DNA of 64,000 nucleotides from an uncultured Bacteroidales bacterium (GTDB taxonomy: Bacteria; Bacteroidota; Bacteroidia; Bacteroidales; Bacteroidaceae), in the NCBI GenBank assembly GCA_902763885.1, contig CACWTU010000002.1:62001-126000 (forward strand), given 5' to 3'. Within the stretch, counting starts at the first letter, position 1. Every line of letters begins with the position of its first letter. The translations under genes and the position numbers were made by a program. This document shows positions 41,475 to 50,207 of this stretch, piece after piece. Below the pieces are notes generated by a model. The model saw nothing but the letters and a program-made list of their open reading frames with translations. It was not told the DNA's origin and did no database searches.

Positions 41475-42563
41475 ATGTTAGGATCAGATAATTACTGTGT
41501 TGTGCTGGCGGGAGGTTTCGGCACCAGACTTTGGCCTTTGAGCCGCAAGGGTATGCCCAAGCAGTTCCTTGATTTCAATAACAATGGTCATACGTTACTC
41601 AAGGAGACTGTAGAGAGGATGAGGCGCATATTTCCTGAGGAGAATATCATAGTTTCCACAAATCTTGATTTTTATGAGGATGTGTGCAGGCTGTTGCCTG
41701 ACCTGAATCCGCTTCAGGTACTTAGGGAACCGGTAATGAAGGGGACTGCTCCCAGTATACTGCTCTCATCATACCACATCCATGACATCAACCCGAATGC
41801 AAACATACTGTTCGTGCCGTCAGATCTGGTTATCATCGATGAGACGCCATATGTCAATGTGATAGAACGTGGAATGTCTTTTGTCAAGGATAATAATTGT
41901 ATCTTGACAGTAGGTATCAGGCCCACCAGACCTGAAACACGTTTCGGCTATATCCAGATTGATGAGCAGAAGGCTGATGGCATATACAGCGTGCGTACAT
42001 TCACGGAAAAACCGGAGGAATCATTTGCCAAGGTGTTTGTGGACAGCGGTGAGTTCTACTGGAACTCAGGCATACTGATGTGGAATGCCAGTGCTTTTAT
42101 AGACATTGCCAAGGCTTGCCTGCCTGAGATGGTGGCGCAGTTCAACCGTATCTATGACAATAAACACAGCCGTGATGAGCGTCGCAGCATCCTGTACTCA
42201 GTATATGAGGCTTTCCCGCGCATATCAATAGACTATGGCATACTTGAAAAAACCGATAAGGTTTGCATGGCAATAGGTGATTTCCGCTTCAATGATATTG
42301 AGAGTTGGGATTTGCTCTATGATTATTGCGCTAAAGATGATGAAGGCAATGTGTTGGGTATGTACAATTATCAGGTCTATAACTGTAAGAACAGCATGTT
42401 CCTGTGCAATAAGGAGAAAAAACTGGTGGTCATTGATGACCTTTCAGATTTCCTTGTGGTTGATACAGATGATGTGCTGGTTATCTGCCGCCGTAACAAT
42501 GAGACAGACTTTAAGCGATATATAAATGACGCCATGGTTAAATATGGCGAAAAATACTCATAA
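41475..42563 (+). CDS. manC: Mannose-1-phosphate guanylyltransferase
   Basis: Makes GDP-mannose from GTP and mannose-1-phosphate in the cytosol. 362 residues. The nucleotide-binding signature GGFGTRLWPLSRKGMPKQF is at 13-31, followed by ILFVPSDLVI, ETRFGYIQ, FTEKP and YWNSGILMWNASAF. There is no C-terminal phosphomannose isomerase domain, so it is the single-function form. It leads the polysaccharide cluster and can supply GDP-mannose, or GDP-fucose if gmd and fcl exist elsewhere. A hairpin and T-run follow its stop, before the antiporter gene. Confidence 0.94.
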   Translation: MLGSDNYCVVLAGGFGTRLWPLSRKGMPKQFLDFNNNGHTLLKETVERMRRIFPEENIIVSTNLDFYEDVCRLLPDLNPLQVLREPVMKGTAPSILLSSYHIHDINPNANILFVPSDLVIIDETPYVNVIERGMSFVKDNNCILTVGIRPTRPETRFGYIQIDEQKADGIYSVRTFTEKPEESFAKVFVDSGEFYWNSGILMWNASAFIDIAKACLPEMVAQFNRIYDNKHSRDERRSILYSVYEAFPRISIDYGILEKTDKVCMAIGDFRFNDIESWDLLYDYCAKDDEGNVLGMYNYQVYNCKNSMFLCNKEKKLVVIDDLSDFLVVDTDDVLVICRRNNETDFKRYINDAMVKYGEKYS

Positions 42564-42570
42564 CTTTGCA

Positions 42571-42598
42571 GGACCGCTAAGTATGGCGGTCCTTTTTT
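42571..42598 (+). terminator. Terminator after manC
   Basis: GGACCGC (42571-42577) pairs with GCGGTCC (42586-42592), followed by six Ts. It ends only 5 nt before the antiporter start. A TAACTTTG box overlaps the manC stop (42561-42568), so this hairpin could instead be the 5' leader of the antiporter message. Confidence 0.7.
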
Positions 42599-42602
42599 GA
42601 AT

Positions 42603-43904
42603 ATGATGGTAGCTGAGAAAAATAAAATGTCCGGACTCCTGGCATTGAGTCCCATCGTGGTTTTTCTGCTGGTTTATCTGGTATCATCCCTGATAGTGGG
42701 TGATTTCTATAAGATACCGGTATCATCGGCTTTCCTGATAGCTTCAGTTTATGCCATTGCCGTCACTCCCGGCAGGATAAGTAACCGCATAAGCGTGTTC
42801 TCTGAGAGCGCAGGGCATTGGAACATCATGCTTATGGGGTGGATCTTCATGTTGGCAGGCGCTTTTGCGGGTTCTGCCAAGGAGATAGGTTCCATTGATG
42901 CCACGGTAAACTTTACCATGAGTATCATTCCGGCGCGCTTTCTGCTTGCGGGAATGTTTCTTACTGCATGTTTTGTGTCAATGGCCATAGGAACAAGCGT
43001 GGGCACTATCGTGGCATTGGTACCTATAGCTAACGGGATAGCTCAGCAGACAGGGCTTAGTCAGGCTTTGATGGCCGCCTTGATAGTGGGAGGTTCATTC
43101 TTTGGTGATAACCTATCGTTCATATCTGATACCACCATAGCCGCTACACGTGCCGTAGGGTGCGCCATGCGTGACAAGTTCCGCGCCAATTTCATGATTG
43201 TGCTGCCTGCCGTGCTTGTCATTACGGGTATTTATATCTTTAAGGGCATGAGCCTGAATGCAGAGTCCGATACGCATCCCATAGAGTGGCTCAAACTGTT
43301 GCCGTATATTTCAGTCATAGTCTTGGCTCTTGTTGGTATGGATGTGATGCTGGTGCTTGTGCTGGGATTGCTGCTTAACGCTGTGGTGGGCTTTGTTACC
43401 GGTTCATTGGACTGGATTGGCTGGCTCAGTTCAATGGGGCAGGGTATTGCAGGCATGGGGGATCTGATAATCGTCACTCTACTGGCTGGCGGCATGTTGG
43501 GAATAATAAAACATAACGGAGGCCTGGAATATTTAATGCGTGCCGTGGTCAAGAGGGCACATGGCAAACGCGGTGCGGAGTTGAGCATAGGCCTGCTTAC
43601 CGCATTGGCCAATCTGTGTACCGCCAACAACACCATCGCCATAATTACGGTGGGCAGCATTGCAAATGACATTGCAGAAAAGTTCAGCATACCCAAACGT
43701 CGCGCAGCCAGCCTGATGGATATATCCGGCTGCTTTGTACAGGGCCTGATTCCGTACGGAGCCCAGCTTCTGATGGCAGCCGGCCTTACCGGTCTGGCCG
43801 CCACGGAGATAATACCCTATCTCTATTATCCTTTTGCCGTAGGAATATGCATGCTTCTCTCAATTTTTATCGGCCAGCGTGGAGTTAAAGTTGAGGGAAA
43901 ATAA
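42603..43904 (+). CDS. NhaC-family Na+/H+ antiporter
   Basis: About 434 residues with 10-12 membrane segments. Motifs fit the NhaC/ArsB-like ion transporter group: TACFVSMAIGTSVGTIVALVP, GGSFFGDNLSFISDTTIAATRAVG, LANLCTANNTIAIITVGSIA and GCFVQGLIPYGAQLLMAAGL. It should exchange cytosolic Na+ for protons. ATG 42603 is used because the preceding codons run into the terminator. It has no clear link with the sugar genes and is probably a core gene in the cluster; the next gene follows 38 nt later. Confidence 0.88.
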   Translation: MMVAEKNKMSGLLALSPIVVFLLVYLVSSLIVGDFYKIPVSSAFLIASVYAIAVTPGRISNRISVFSESAGHWNIMLMGWIFMLAGAFAGSAKEIGSIDATVNFTMSIIPARFLLAGMFLTACFVSMAIGTSVGTIVALVPIANGIAQQTGLSQALMAALIVGGSFFGDNLSFISDTTIAATRAVGCAMRDKFRANFMIVLPAVLVITGIYIFKGMSLNAESDTHPIEWLKLLPYISVIVLALVGMDVMLVLVLGLLLNAVVGFVTGSLDWIGWLSSMGQGIAGMGDLIIVTLLAGGMLGIIKHNGGLEYLMRAVVKRAHGKRGAELSIGLLTALANLCTANNTIAIITVGSIANDIAEKFSIPKRRAASLMDISGCFVQGLIPYGAQLLMAAGLTGLAATEIIPYLYYPFAVGICMLLSIFIGQRGVKVEGK

Positions 43905-43942
43905 AAAATGTATTATTTTTGGAATCAGTTATATAAAGTGCG

Positions 43943-44359
43943 ATGACAATTGATGACGTAAAGATCATTGAGCTGCCTAAGTTCCTGGATGTACGCGGCA
44001 ACCTTTCATTTGCCGAACAGTTCAGCCAGATACCTTTTGAAATACAGAGGGTGTATTGGATATATGACGTTCCCGGAGGAGAAGAGAGGGGAGGACATGC
44101 TTTCCGTGAGAATGAAGAGTTTATAGTATCACTCTCAGGCGCGTTTGATGTGATTGTGGACGATGGTAAAAACAAGAAAACAGTTACATTGAACAGGTCT
44201 TATTTCGGATTGTATATCCCTAAAGGATTGTGGCGCTCTATGGATAATTTTTCAACCAACTCCGTTGCACTTGAGTTTGGTTCTGTCAAATATGATCAGG
44301 GGGATTACATCCGTGATTATTGTGAATTCATAAAAATGAAAAAGGATGGCATATTATAG
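43943..44359 (+). CDS. FdtA/QdtA-like sugar 3,4-ketoisomerase, divergent copy
   Basis: 138 residues, a single cupin (WxcM-like) domain. Conserved parts include LDVRGNLSFAEQFSQIPFEIQRVYWIYDVPGGEERGGHAF, GLYIPKGLWRSMDNFS and DYIRDYCEF. The family converts dTDP-4-keto-6-deoxyglucose to the 3-keto sugar before amination. This copy has HAF where the second copy has HAH, and its EFIVSLSGAFDVI strand is more divergent, so activity or specificity may differ. It overlaps the second copy by 14 nt. The pair likely arose by tandem duplication. Confidence 0.85.
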   Translation: MTIDDVKIIELPKFLDVRGNLSFAEQFSQIPFEIQRVYWIYDVPGGEERGGHAFRENEEFIVSLSGAFDVIVDDGKNKKTVTLNRSYFGLYIPKGLWRSMDNFSTNSVALEFGSVKYDQGDYIRDYCEFIKMKKDGIL

Positions 44360-44765
44360 TGTATCTGATTGTACTGTAATAGAACTGGACAAGCATCACA
44401 GTGACCGTAAGGGTAATCTTACTGTCGTTGAAAACAATAAGACTCTGCCGTTTGATGTAAAAAGGGTATATTATATATATGATGTTCCTGGAGGTGAAAG
44501 CCGCGGATCACATGCCCACAGGTCATTGAAACAGCTGATAGTGGCAGCAAGCGGCAGTTTCAGGGTAACACTGGATGACGGTACCACCAAACGTTCCTTT
44601 ATTCTCAACAGACCTTATCAGGGTCTTTGCGTAATGCCTGGAATGTGGCGTGATCTGGATGATTTCTCATCGGGAGCTGTCTGTATGGTTCTGGCATCAG
44701 ATTTGTATGATGCCGATGACTATATCAGGGATTATCAGGAATTTCTGGATTTCAGATCAAAATAA
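44346..44765 (+). CDS. fdtA: FdtA-like dTDP-4-keto-6-deoxyglucose 3,4-ketoisomerase
   Basis: 139 residues, cupin fold. It is the more canonical copy: KRVYYIYDVPGGESRGSHAH, then LKQLIVAASGSFRVTLDDG, LNRPYQGLCVMPGMWRDLDD and DADDYIRDYQEFLDF. With the aminotransferase at 46457 and the acetyltransferase at 44775 it makes the set needed for dTDP-Fuc3NAc or a related 3-acetamido-3,6-dideoxyhexose. RmlA and RmlB, which make the precursor, are not in the window. FdtA versus QdtA (galacto versus gluco product) cannot be separated by eye. Confidence 0.88.
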   Translation: MAYYSVSDCTVIELDKHHSDRKGNLTVVENNKTLPFDVKRVYYIYDVPGGESRGSHAHRSLKQLIVAASGSFRVTLDDGTTKRSFILNRPYQGLCVMPGMWRDLDDFSSGAVCMVLASDLYDADDYIRDYQEFLDFRSK

Positions 44766-44774
44766 AACGGACAG

Positions 44775-45233
44775 ATGATACATAGGCTAGCAGATTGTAT
44801 GAATGTGAATGTGCCGGAAAGTACCAATATCTGGCAGTTTTGCGTCATATTTCCAAATTGTAAAATTGGGGAGAATTGTAACATTTGCGCAAATGTCCTG
44901 ATAGAAAACCAAGTGGAAATAGGAAACAATGTCACAATAAAATGCGGCGTTCAAGTGTGGGATGGCATTACTTTGGAGGATAATGTAATGATTGGTTCTA
45001 ATGTTACATTCACAAATGATAAGTTCCCGCGTTCCAAAAACAAGAACTGGGAAATCCTTAAAACCAGGGTGTGTAAAGGTGCCACCATTGGAGCAGGTTC
45101 TGTGATTCTGCCCGGATTGACCATTGGGGAGAGAGCATTTGTAGCAGCAGGAAGTGTTGTGACAAAAGATATTCCGGCGGGAGAATTGTGGATGGGAAAT
45201 CCAGCGCGGTTTATTAGGAAAGTTGATTTTTAA
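44775..45233 (+). CDS. Hexapeptide-repeat acyltransferase, FdtC-like
   Basis: 152 residues of left-handed beta-helix repeats ([59 protein letters not shown]) ending in the typical [24 protein letters not shown]. It should N-acetylate the 3-amino sugar nucleotide with acetyl-CoA, as FdtC and QdtC do. The position between the ketoisomerases and the aminotransferase supports that. An O-acetyltransferase role is less likely but possible. Confidence 0.88.
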   Translation: MIHRLADCMNVNVPESTNIWQFCVIFPNCKIGENCNICANVLIENQVEIGNNVTIKCGVQVWDGITLEDNVMIGSNVTFTNDKFPRSKNKNWEILKTRVCKGATIGAGSVILPGLTIGERAFVAAGSVVTKDIPAGELWMGNPARFIRKVDF

Positions 45234-45262
45234 GATAGACTCATTCATTATAGCTTTTGCTG

Positions 45263-46453
45263 ATGTTGTTTTTCAGGAAGAATAAGGATAGACCCCAACG
45301 CAGAGTAAGATGTCTTGCAGTTACAGATTTCAAGCATTTCTGCAGCCGGAATAAGAACTGCTCGTTAAAGATTCTGTTTAGACAGCAAGAGACTGCGGTT
45401 TATCCTGTCTCCTTTATTGATGAGGAAAGTAGCAAGCCTGGCGTCTGCAAGACTCATGAACAATATATTGCTTCTGTATCAAATGCAAGAATCATCGGGT
45501 CTTCAAATGTAATCATTGCAAACAAAAGGATTATTTATGATTTGCTCAAGGGAGGCAGATTCAGGATTACTGATCCGGGTTTGATTTTGCGAAAATGCCA
45601 TCATGCAGAGATGCGGGCTCCCAGAAGACTTGGAATGCTGTATTTTGCAGCCTATTATGACTTTGGCACTTCTTTTGATAAGGCTGTTTCCTTGTTCGGT
45701 AACTATTCCTGGAATTTTTATCATTTTATTTACGAGATAGCTCAGAAGTTTTATCTCATAGATGCAGCAAATATTCCTGAGGACATTCCTTTGCTGGTGG
45801 ATGCTGTCGTAAAAAAAGTTCCTCAGTTGAATGAAATATTTGATTTGCTGAAAGGCAACAGGAAGGCCTATTTTCTGGAAGAGCTGGAATCGTGCAGGGT
45901 GGAAACCCTGTATTATCCTTCATTTGTTCATCAAATTCCACCCAACTTCTGGGATATGAACAAAATAGCAGATGAAGACTGTTATTTTGACGGCAATGGA
46001 TTAAGATATTTGCGTTCCAGATTTTTAGATTATGCAAAAGGTGTGGAATCACCTTTATCCACACAAACTGCAAACAAGATTTTTATTTCGCGTAAGGTTA
46101 CGCAGAATCGGAGTTATAATGAGGATGAACTGATAAAGATAGCATGTCAGTATGGATATACTGTAGTTTATCCTGAGCAGTACTCTATAAGAGAACAGTT
46201 TGCATTGTTTTCACAGGTGGACAGCATTATTGCGGCATCCGGCGCGGCTTTGTCAAATATCGTGTGCTGCAAACCAGGTTGTAAGATCCTGGTACTTACA
46301 TCCAGCCACTGGAATCTGACTGTTTTTTCAAATATTGCGGGCCATTTGAATCTGGATATGGAGTATCTGTGCGGAAAAACAGATAATCCCAACAATGTCC
46401 AGTCGGGTTTTGTTATTGATGCCGGGATTTTTAGGAAAGTTTTAAATAAGTGA
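45263..46453 (+). CDS. Glycosyltransferase family 61 protein
   Basis: About 396 residues. The C-terminal half fits the GT61/DUF563 family: NYSWNFYHFIYEIAQKFYLID, KIFISRKVTQNRSYNEDELI, YTVVYPEQYSIREQFALFSQ and IIAASGAALSNIVCCKPG. It probably adds one sugar to a lipid-linked or core oligosaccharide on the cytosolic side. No membrane segment is evident. ATG 45263 is chosen over the TTG two codons earlier. It lies between the sugar-nucleotide genes, 3 nt before the aminotransferase gene. Confidence 0.82.
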   Translation: MLFFRKNKDRPQRRVRCLAVTDFKHFCSRNKNCSLKILFRQQETAVYPVSFIDEESSKPGVCKTHEQYIASVSNARIIGSSNVIIANKRIIYDLLKGGRFRITDPGLILRKCHHAEMRAPRRLGMLYFAAYYDFGTSFDKAVSLFGNYSWNFYHFIYEIAQKFYLIDAANIPEDIPLLVDAVVKKVPQLNEIFDLLKGNRKAYFLEELESCRVETLYYPSFVHQIPPNFWDMNKIADEDCYFDGNGLRYLRSRFLDYAKGVESPLSTQTANKIFISRKVTQNRSYNEDELIKIACQYGYTVVYPEQYSIREQFALFSQVDSIIAASGAALSNIVCCKPGCKILVLTSSHWNLTVFSNIAGHLNLDMEYLCGKTDNPNNVQSGFVIDAGIFRKVLNK

Positions 46454-46456
46454 TTG

Positions 46457-47560
46457 ATGAATGTACCGTTTTTGTCACTGAAGGATGTCACTGACCTGCA
46501 TGGGGCGGAAATCAATGAGGCTGTCAGTCGTGTTGTGAATAGCGGATGGTATCTGCAGGGTAAGGAGAATGAGAGATTTGAGGCAGACTTTGCCAAGTTT
46601 ATAGGAACAAAGTATTGCATAGGTTGTGCCAATGGCCTGGATGCGCTCATCTGGATTTTCCGTGCATATATCGAGTTGGGTGTGATGAAGCCTGGTGATG
46701 AGGTGATTGTTCCGGCAAACACTTACATTGCCACCATCCTTGCTATCACCGAGAATGGATTGAAGCCCTTCCTTGTGGAGCCTAAACTCAATACGTTGGA
46801 GATAGATGATGACCTTATTGAGGCTGCTATCACTCCAAAAACAAAAGCTATTGCTATAGTCCATCTATATGGTCGCAATGCCTATACGAAGAAGATAGGT
46901 GCGCTCTGTCAGAAGTATAATCTGAAACTTATAGAGGACAATGCCCAGGCTCATGGGTGCAAACATAAAGATGGCCGCGTTACAGGTTCAATAGGTGATG
47001 CTGCCGGACATAGTTTCTATCCCGGGAAGAATCTTGGTGCCCTTGGTGATGGTGGTGCAGTGACAACAAATGATCCTGAACTGGCTGGCGCTGTACGTGC
47101 ACTTGCCAACTATGGATCTCAGAAGAAATACGTTTTTAAATACACAGGCCGCAACAGCCGTTTGGATGAGATACAGGCTGCAGTGCTTGATGTGAAGCTA
47201 AGGTATCTTGTTGAGGATAACGCTCATCGTAAGGAGGTGGCGCATTTTTACTATGAGCATATCTCTAACCCCACAATAAAACTGCCGGATTTGATTCCGG
47301 ATGAACAGAATGTTTATCATCTGTTTCCTGTCTTCTGTGAGAGACGTGATGAATTGCATGATTATCTGGAGGCAAACGGTGTGGGTACTGTAATTCATTA
47401 TCCTATCCCTCCACATAAGCAGGAATGTTATAAAGAGTGGAATAGTATGAGCCTGCCCCGGACTGAGTATATTGCGGATCATGAACTAAGTCTTCCCATA
47501 GGTCCTGCAATAAAAATGAATGAAGTTGAAAAGGTGGTTTCATTACTCAATGGTTTTTGA
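46457..47560 (+). CDS. fdtB: DegT/DnrJ/EryC1/StrS aminotransferase, FdtB-like
   Basis: 367 residues, PLP-dependent. The internal aldimine lysine is K191 in [18 protein letters not shown]. Other family motifs are [33 protein letters not shown] and [16 protein letters not shown]. It should move an amino group from glutamate to C3 of the dTDP-3-keto-6-deoxyhexose made by the FdtA-like enzymes. ATG 46457 is used rather than TTG 46454. The 3' end is shared with an upstream-extended version of the next frame, but the genes are likely nearly abutting. Confidence 0.9.
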   Translation: MNVPFLSLKDVTDLHGAEINEAVSRVVNSGWYLQGKENERFEADFAKFIGTKYCIGCANGLDALIWIFRAYIELGVMKPGDEVIVPANTYIATILAITENGLKPFLVEPKLNTLEIDDDLIEAAITPKTKAIAIVHLYGRNAYTKKIGALCQKYNLKLIEDNAQAHGCKHKDGRVTGSIGDAAGHSFYPGKNLGALGDGGAVTTNDPELAGAVRALANYGSQKKYVFKYTGRNSRLDEIQAAVLDVKLRYLVEDNAHRKEVAHFYYEHISNPTIKLPDLIPDEQNVYHLFPVFCERRDELHDYLEANGVGTVIHYPIPPHKQECYKEWNSMSLPRTEYIADHELSLPIGPAIKMNEVEKVVSLLNGF

Positions 47561-47597
47561 TTCAGATTTCTTGTCTCTGAAAAAACAAATCCGTCAA

Positions 47598-48521
47598 ATG
47601 GAAAAACAGAATAAGCCGGAAGTAACTGTTGCGGTAATTGCTTACAATTCTTCCAAGACTGTAATACAAACTCTGGAGAGTATTAAAGCACAGACTTATG
47701 ACCAAATCAGATTGATCGTAAGCGATGACTGTTCAACTGATGATACAGTAAACATCTGTAATCGATGGATTAAGAAGAATGCTGATCGTTTTATATCGGC
47801 AGAGATTATAAATTCAAGTACAAACACTGGCGTGACCGGTAATTGTAACAGGGCGTGGGATGCATGTAAAACGGAATTCTTCAAAATAATTGCCGCAGAC
47901 GATTGTCTGTTGCCGGATTGTATCGGGAACAATGTTGTCTTCATGGAGAACAATCCATCATCGACAGTGGTTTTCAGTAAAATGTCTTTTATTGGAAAGA
48001 GACGTTATGTCAGGCGTCACAAACCTGTTCTGGATTATTCAATATTCAGTTTGCCGGTTGAAGAACAACATAAAAGACTGCTTGAAAAAAACAGTAATCC
48101 ACCTGCTCCGACATGCTTTTTCCGTATACAGAGCATGCGTGATATGGGAATAAGGTTTGATGAAAGGATTCCTTTCATGGAAGATTGGCCAATGTGGATA
48201 ATGCTTACTGAAAAAGGAGTTAAACTGGATTTTCTTGATAAGGAAACAGTTGGTTACAGAATTGGAGGTAATGGCCTTTCGGCAGGCAAAAGCGTTTTTG
48301 GAGTCAATTTCTATAAAAGCTTGTTGAAGCTTGATCTCATTTATTTGTTTGATCATGAATGTCAAACGGATAAAGGATCGGCCATAAACTCTTTTACAGA
48401 AAGACAGGCTTCAATTTATCAGGAGATGTTGAGGAGGATGAGAAAAACTCCTGAATACCGTGTGGGGCGTTTTCTGCTTGCTCCATGGAGATTTATTGAG
48501 AAATTATTTTCAAATAGCTGA
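47598..48521 (+). CDS. Family 2 glycosyltransferase
   Basis: About 307 residues from ATG 47598; ATG 47550 is an alternative that adds 16 residues and overlaps the aminotransferase. The GT-A fold is evident from VTVAVIAYNSSKTVIQTLESI, LIVSDDCSTDDT, TGVTGNCNRAWDACKTEFFKIIAADDCLLP with the ADD metal-binding motif, and MEDWPMWIMLTEKGVKL as the catalytic region. It is cytosolic or peripherally membrane-bound and adds one sugar to the surface glycan. Donor and acceptor cannot be told. Confidence 0.85.
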   Translation: MEKQNKPEVTVAVIAYNSSKTVIQTLESIKAQTYDQIRLIVSDDCSTDDTVNICNRWIKKNADRFISAEIINSSTNTGVTGNCNRAWDACKTEFFKIIAADDCLLPDCIGNNVVFMENNPSSTVVFSKMSFIGKRRYVRRHKPVLDYSIFSLPVEEQHKRLLEKNSNPPAPTCFFRIQSMRDMGIRFDERIPFMEDWPMWIMLTEKGVKLDFLDKETVGYRIGGNGLSAGKSVFGVNFYKSLLKLDLIYLFDHECQTDKGSAINSFTERQASIYQEMLRRMRKTPEYRVGRFLLAPWRFIEKLFSNS

Positions 48522-48547
48522 TATAAATAAGATTCCTTGTAATTATT

Positions 48548-49369
48548 ATGAAACCTGTTCTGTCTATAATTGTTCCATGCTATAATCAATCGGAAACTCT
48601 TCCGCATACGCTTGATTCAGTCCTAAAGCAGACTTATCAGGAGTGGGAATGCATTATTGTCAATGACGGGTCGCCTGACAATACATCGGAAGTAGCTCAG
48701 AAATATGTAGAGCTTGACTCCCGCTTTAAACTGCTTGAACAGAAAAATAAAGGGTTGAGTGCTGCCAGAAATGCAGGTGTCAAGGCTTCTTCAGGTACAT
48801 ATATACTCCCATTGGATAGTGATGACCTGATAATGCCGAGGTATGCAGAGCTGGCAATGAAAAGGTTTGCTGAGTATCCTGATACAAAACTTGTTTATTG
48901 TGAAGCCAGGTTGTTTGGCTTGGAAAACAGATATTGGGACCTCCCCAAATACAAATGGGATGATTTTATTTTTAATAACACTATTTTTTGTTCTTGTGTT
49001 TACAGACGTTCAGATTATGATAAAGCGGGGGGATACAATGAGAATATGAAGCATGGATTTGAAGACTGGGATTTTCTGCTTAACCTTCTGGATAAAGATT
49101 CTGTAGTTTATCAAATCCCTAAAGTATTATTCTATTATAGGGTTAAAAGAAATTCCATGACGATCGATGTGACCCATAGGAATCAGTCTGCTGTTGCTAA
49201 TCAAATAATTGATAATCACTCAGAAATATACCGCGAGTATGTTTTCAATAAAATGGCAATCATTACACCAATCAGATACAATCATACAGAGGAACTGGAT
49301 CTGAAGATAGGACATGCTGTCACAAAACCTATCCGTCTGTTCCGGAAATTAATTCACAAATTTAAGTAA
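48548..49369 (+). CDS. Family 2 glycosyltransferase
   Basis: 273 residues. It opens directly with the GT2 strand LSIIVPCYNQSETLPHTLDS, so the start is secure. Further motifs are CIIVNDGSPDNT, KGLSAARNAGVKASSGTYILPLDSDD with the DSDD metal-binding motif, and HGFEDWDFLLNLLDKDSV. It is the last gene of the polysaccharide cluster; no terminator is obvious before the next promoter. With the other GT2 and the GT61 enzyme, at least three sugars are added by this cluster. The flippase and polymerase are not in the cluster. Confidence 0.87.
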   Translation: MKPVLSIIVPCYNQSETLPHTLDSVLKQTYQEWECIIVNDGSPDNTSEVAQKYVELDSRFKLLEQKNKGLSAARNAGVKASSGTYILPLDSDDLIMPRYAELAMKRFAEYPDTKLVYCEARLFGLENRYWDLPKYKWDDFIFNNTIFCSCVYRRSDYDKAGGYNENMKHGFEDWDFLLNLLDKDSVVYQIPKVLFYYRVKRNSMTIDVTHRNQSAVANQIIDNHSEIYREYVFNKMAIITPIRYNHTEELDLKIGHAVTKPIRLFRKLIHKFK

Positions 49370-49499
49370 AAATAAGGAAGGAGATTTAATAGCTCTTTTC
49401 CTGCTAAATGCCTTCTGAAAGCGTATATATATTCATAATTCTGATAAGTGTTATTAAAAAAACCCTCCTTGGTATTGCTGAAAATGTATTTTCCTTTTA

Positions 49500-49507
49500 T
49501 ATCTTTG
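49500..49507 (+). promoter_or_regulatory. -7 box before the 95-residue gene
   Basis: TATCTTTG, with a weak TTG at 49475-49477. The predicted start near 49514 leaves a 60-nt leader that can form a small GAGG/CCTC hairpin. Confidence 0.6.
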
Positions 49508-49576
49508 CAACAGAGGTGACTGTCCTCCCGCAATAATTGACACTAATTATTAACCTATAACCAATAATTGTTAACT

Positions 49577-49864
49577 ATGTTTGAACGTTTAAAGGAGAGA
49601 TTGAATCTGGTTAATAAAGTTAAGCAGATTCATGTGGTGACTGAAATCAAAAACAACTATTACATTCACACCTATGCATATAGGGACTTTGATTCAGCGC
49701 ATGCTTGTATGGCAGCCAGATGTGCTATAGTACAGCATGAATTGCAAAATCAAGGATATTGTGATGCTATTGTTGATATCAAATCCGATAATCACGCCAT
49801 TGTACAATGGAATAAGGGTAAGGATTGCTATTCATACGCTATTCTGAAGAGCTTATTGAAATAA
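49577..49864 (+). CDS. Small conserved-looking protein of unknown function
   Basis: 95 residues from ATG 49577. There is no signal peptide or membrane segment; it should be cytosolic. The sequence has a balanced alpha/beta composition (MFERLKERLNLVNKVKQI, then HVVTEIKNNYYIHTYAY, AHACMAARCAIVQHELQNQG and HAIVQWNKGKDCYSYAIL), with four cysteines. I recognise no family. It has its own promoter and a clear terminator at 49891, so it is a single-gene unit, which supports it being a real gene. Confidence 0.65.
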   Translation: MFERLKERLNLVNKVKQIHVVTEIKNNYYIHTYAYRDFDSAHACMAARCAIVQHELQNQGYCDAIVDIKSDNHAIVQWNKGKDCYSYAILKSLLK

Positions 49865-49890
49865 TTGCTCTGAGAAAGGAGTTTTTATTC

Positions 49891-49926
49891 AACTCGCTAC
49901 CGTTATCAACGGCGGCGAGTTTTTTT
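49891..49926 (+). terminator. Rho-independent terminator
   Basis: AACTCGC (49891-49897) pairs with GCGAGTT (49915-49921), CCG/CGG pair inside, and a run of Ts follows. It ends the 95-residue gene. Confidence 0.85.
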
Positions 49927-49983
49927 ATAAGCCAGAAACCTGGCCTATAAAAAAATCAGTTCCAAGAAATTGGAACTGACCAG

Positions 49984-50057
49984 CGCTCCTTCTAGGACTT
50001 GAACCTAGGACCCCCTGATTAACAGTCAGATGCTCTAACCAACTGAGCTAAAGAAGC
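49984..50057 (-). tRNA. tRNA-Asn (anticodon GTT)
   Basis: 74 nt. Acceptor GCTTCTT pairs with AAGGAGC, discriminator G. The D-arm is AGCTCAGTTGGTTAGAGC, the anticodon loop CTGTTAA gives anticodon GTT, and the T-arm is TCCTAGGTTCAAGTCCTAG-like. CCA is not encoded. Confidence 0.95.
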
Positions 50058-50171
50058 TTTTTGCCACATTCGGAGCAATACTGCTCTCAAACGCGGTGCA
50101 AATTTACCGCCTTTTTTGAAATATCCAACACCAAAGGGCAAAAAAAATGGGGTTAGGAACCAAAAAATATA

Positions 50172-50179
50172 TATCTTCG
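50172..50179 (+). promoter_or_regulatory. -7-like box for the S41 protease gene
   Basis: TATCTTCG, one base off TAnnTTTG, 28 nt before the start codon. No clear -33 element. Confidence 0.45.
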
Positions 50180-50207
50180 CAGAATACTAACGGAGATTTC
50201 AATTGCT

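Larger units (their letters stand above)
49865..50207. other. Intergenic region with terminator, tRNA-Asn and the S41 protease promoter
   Basis: The 343-nt gap contains the hairpin at 49891, tRNA-Asn at 49984-50057 and a TATCTTCG box at 50172-50179. Nothing else is recognised. Confidence 0.6.

Noticed and set aside
42561-42568. TAACTTTG as a promoter for the NhaC-type gene
   Set aside because: It overlaps the manC stop and would place the transcript start at the foot of the terminator hairpin; cannot be told from chance, so it is mentioned only with the terminator.
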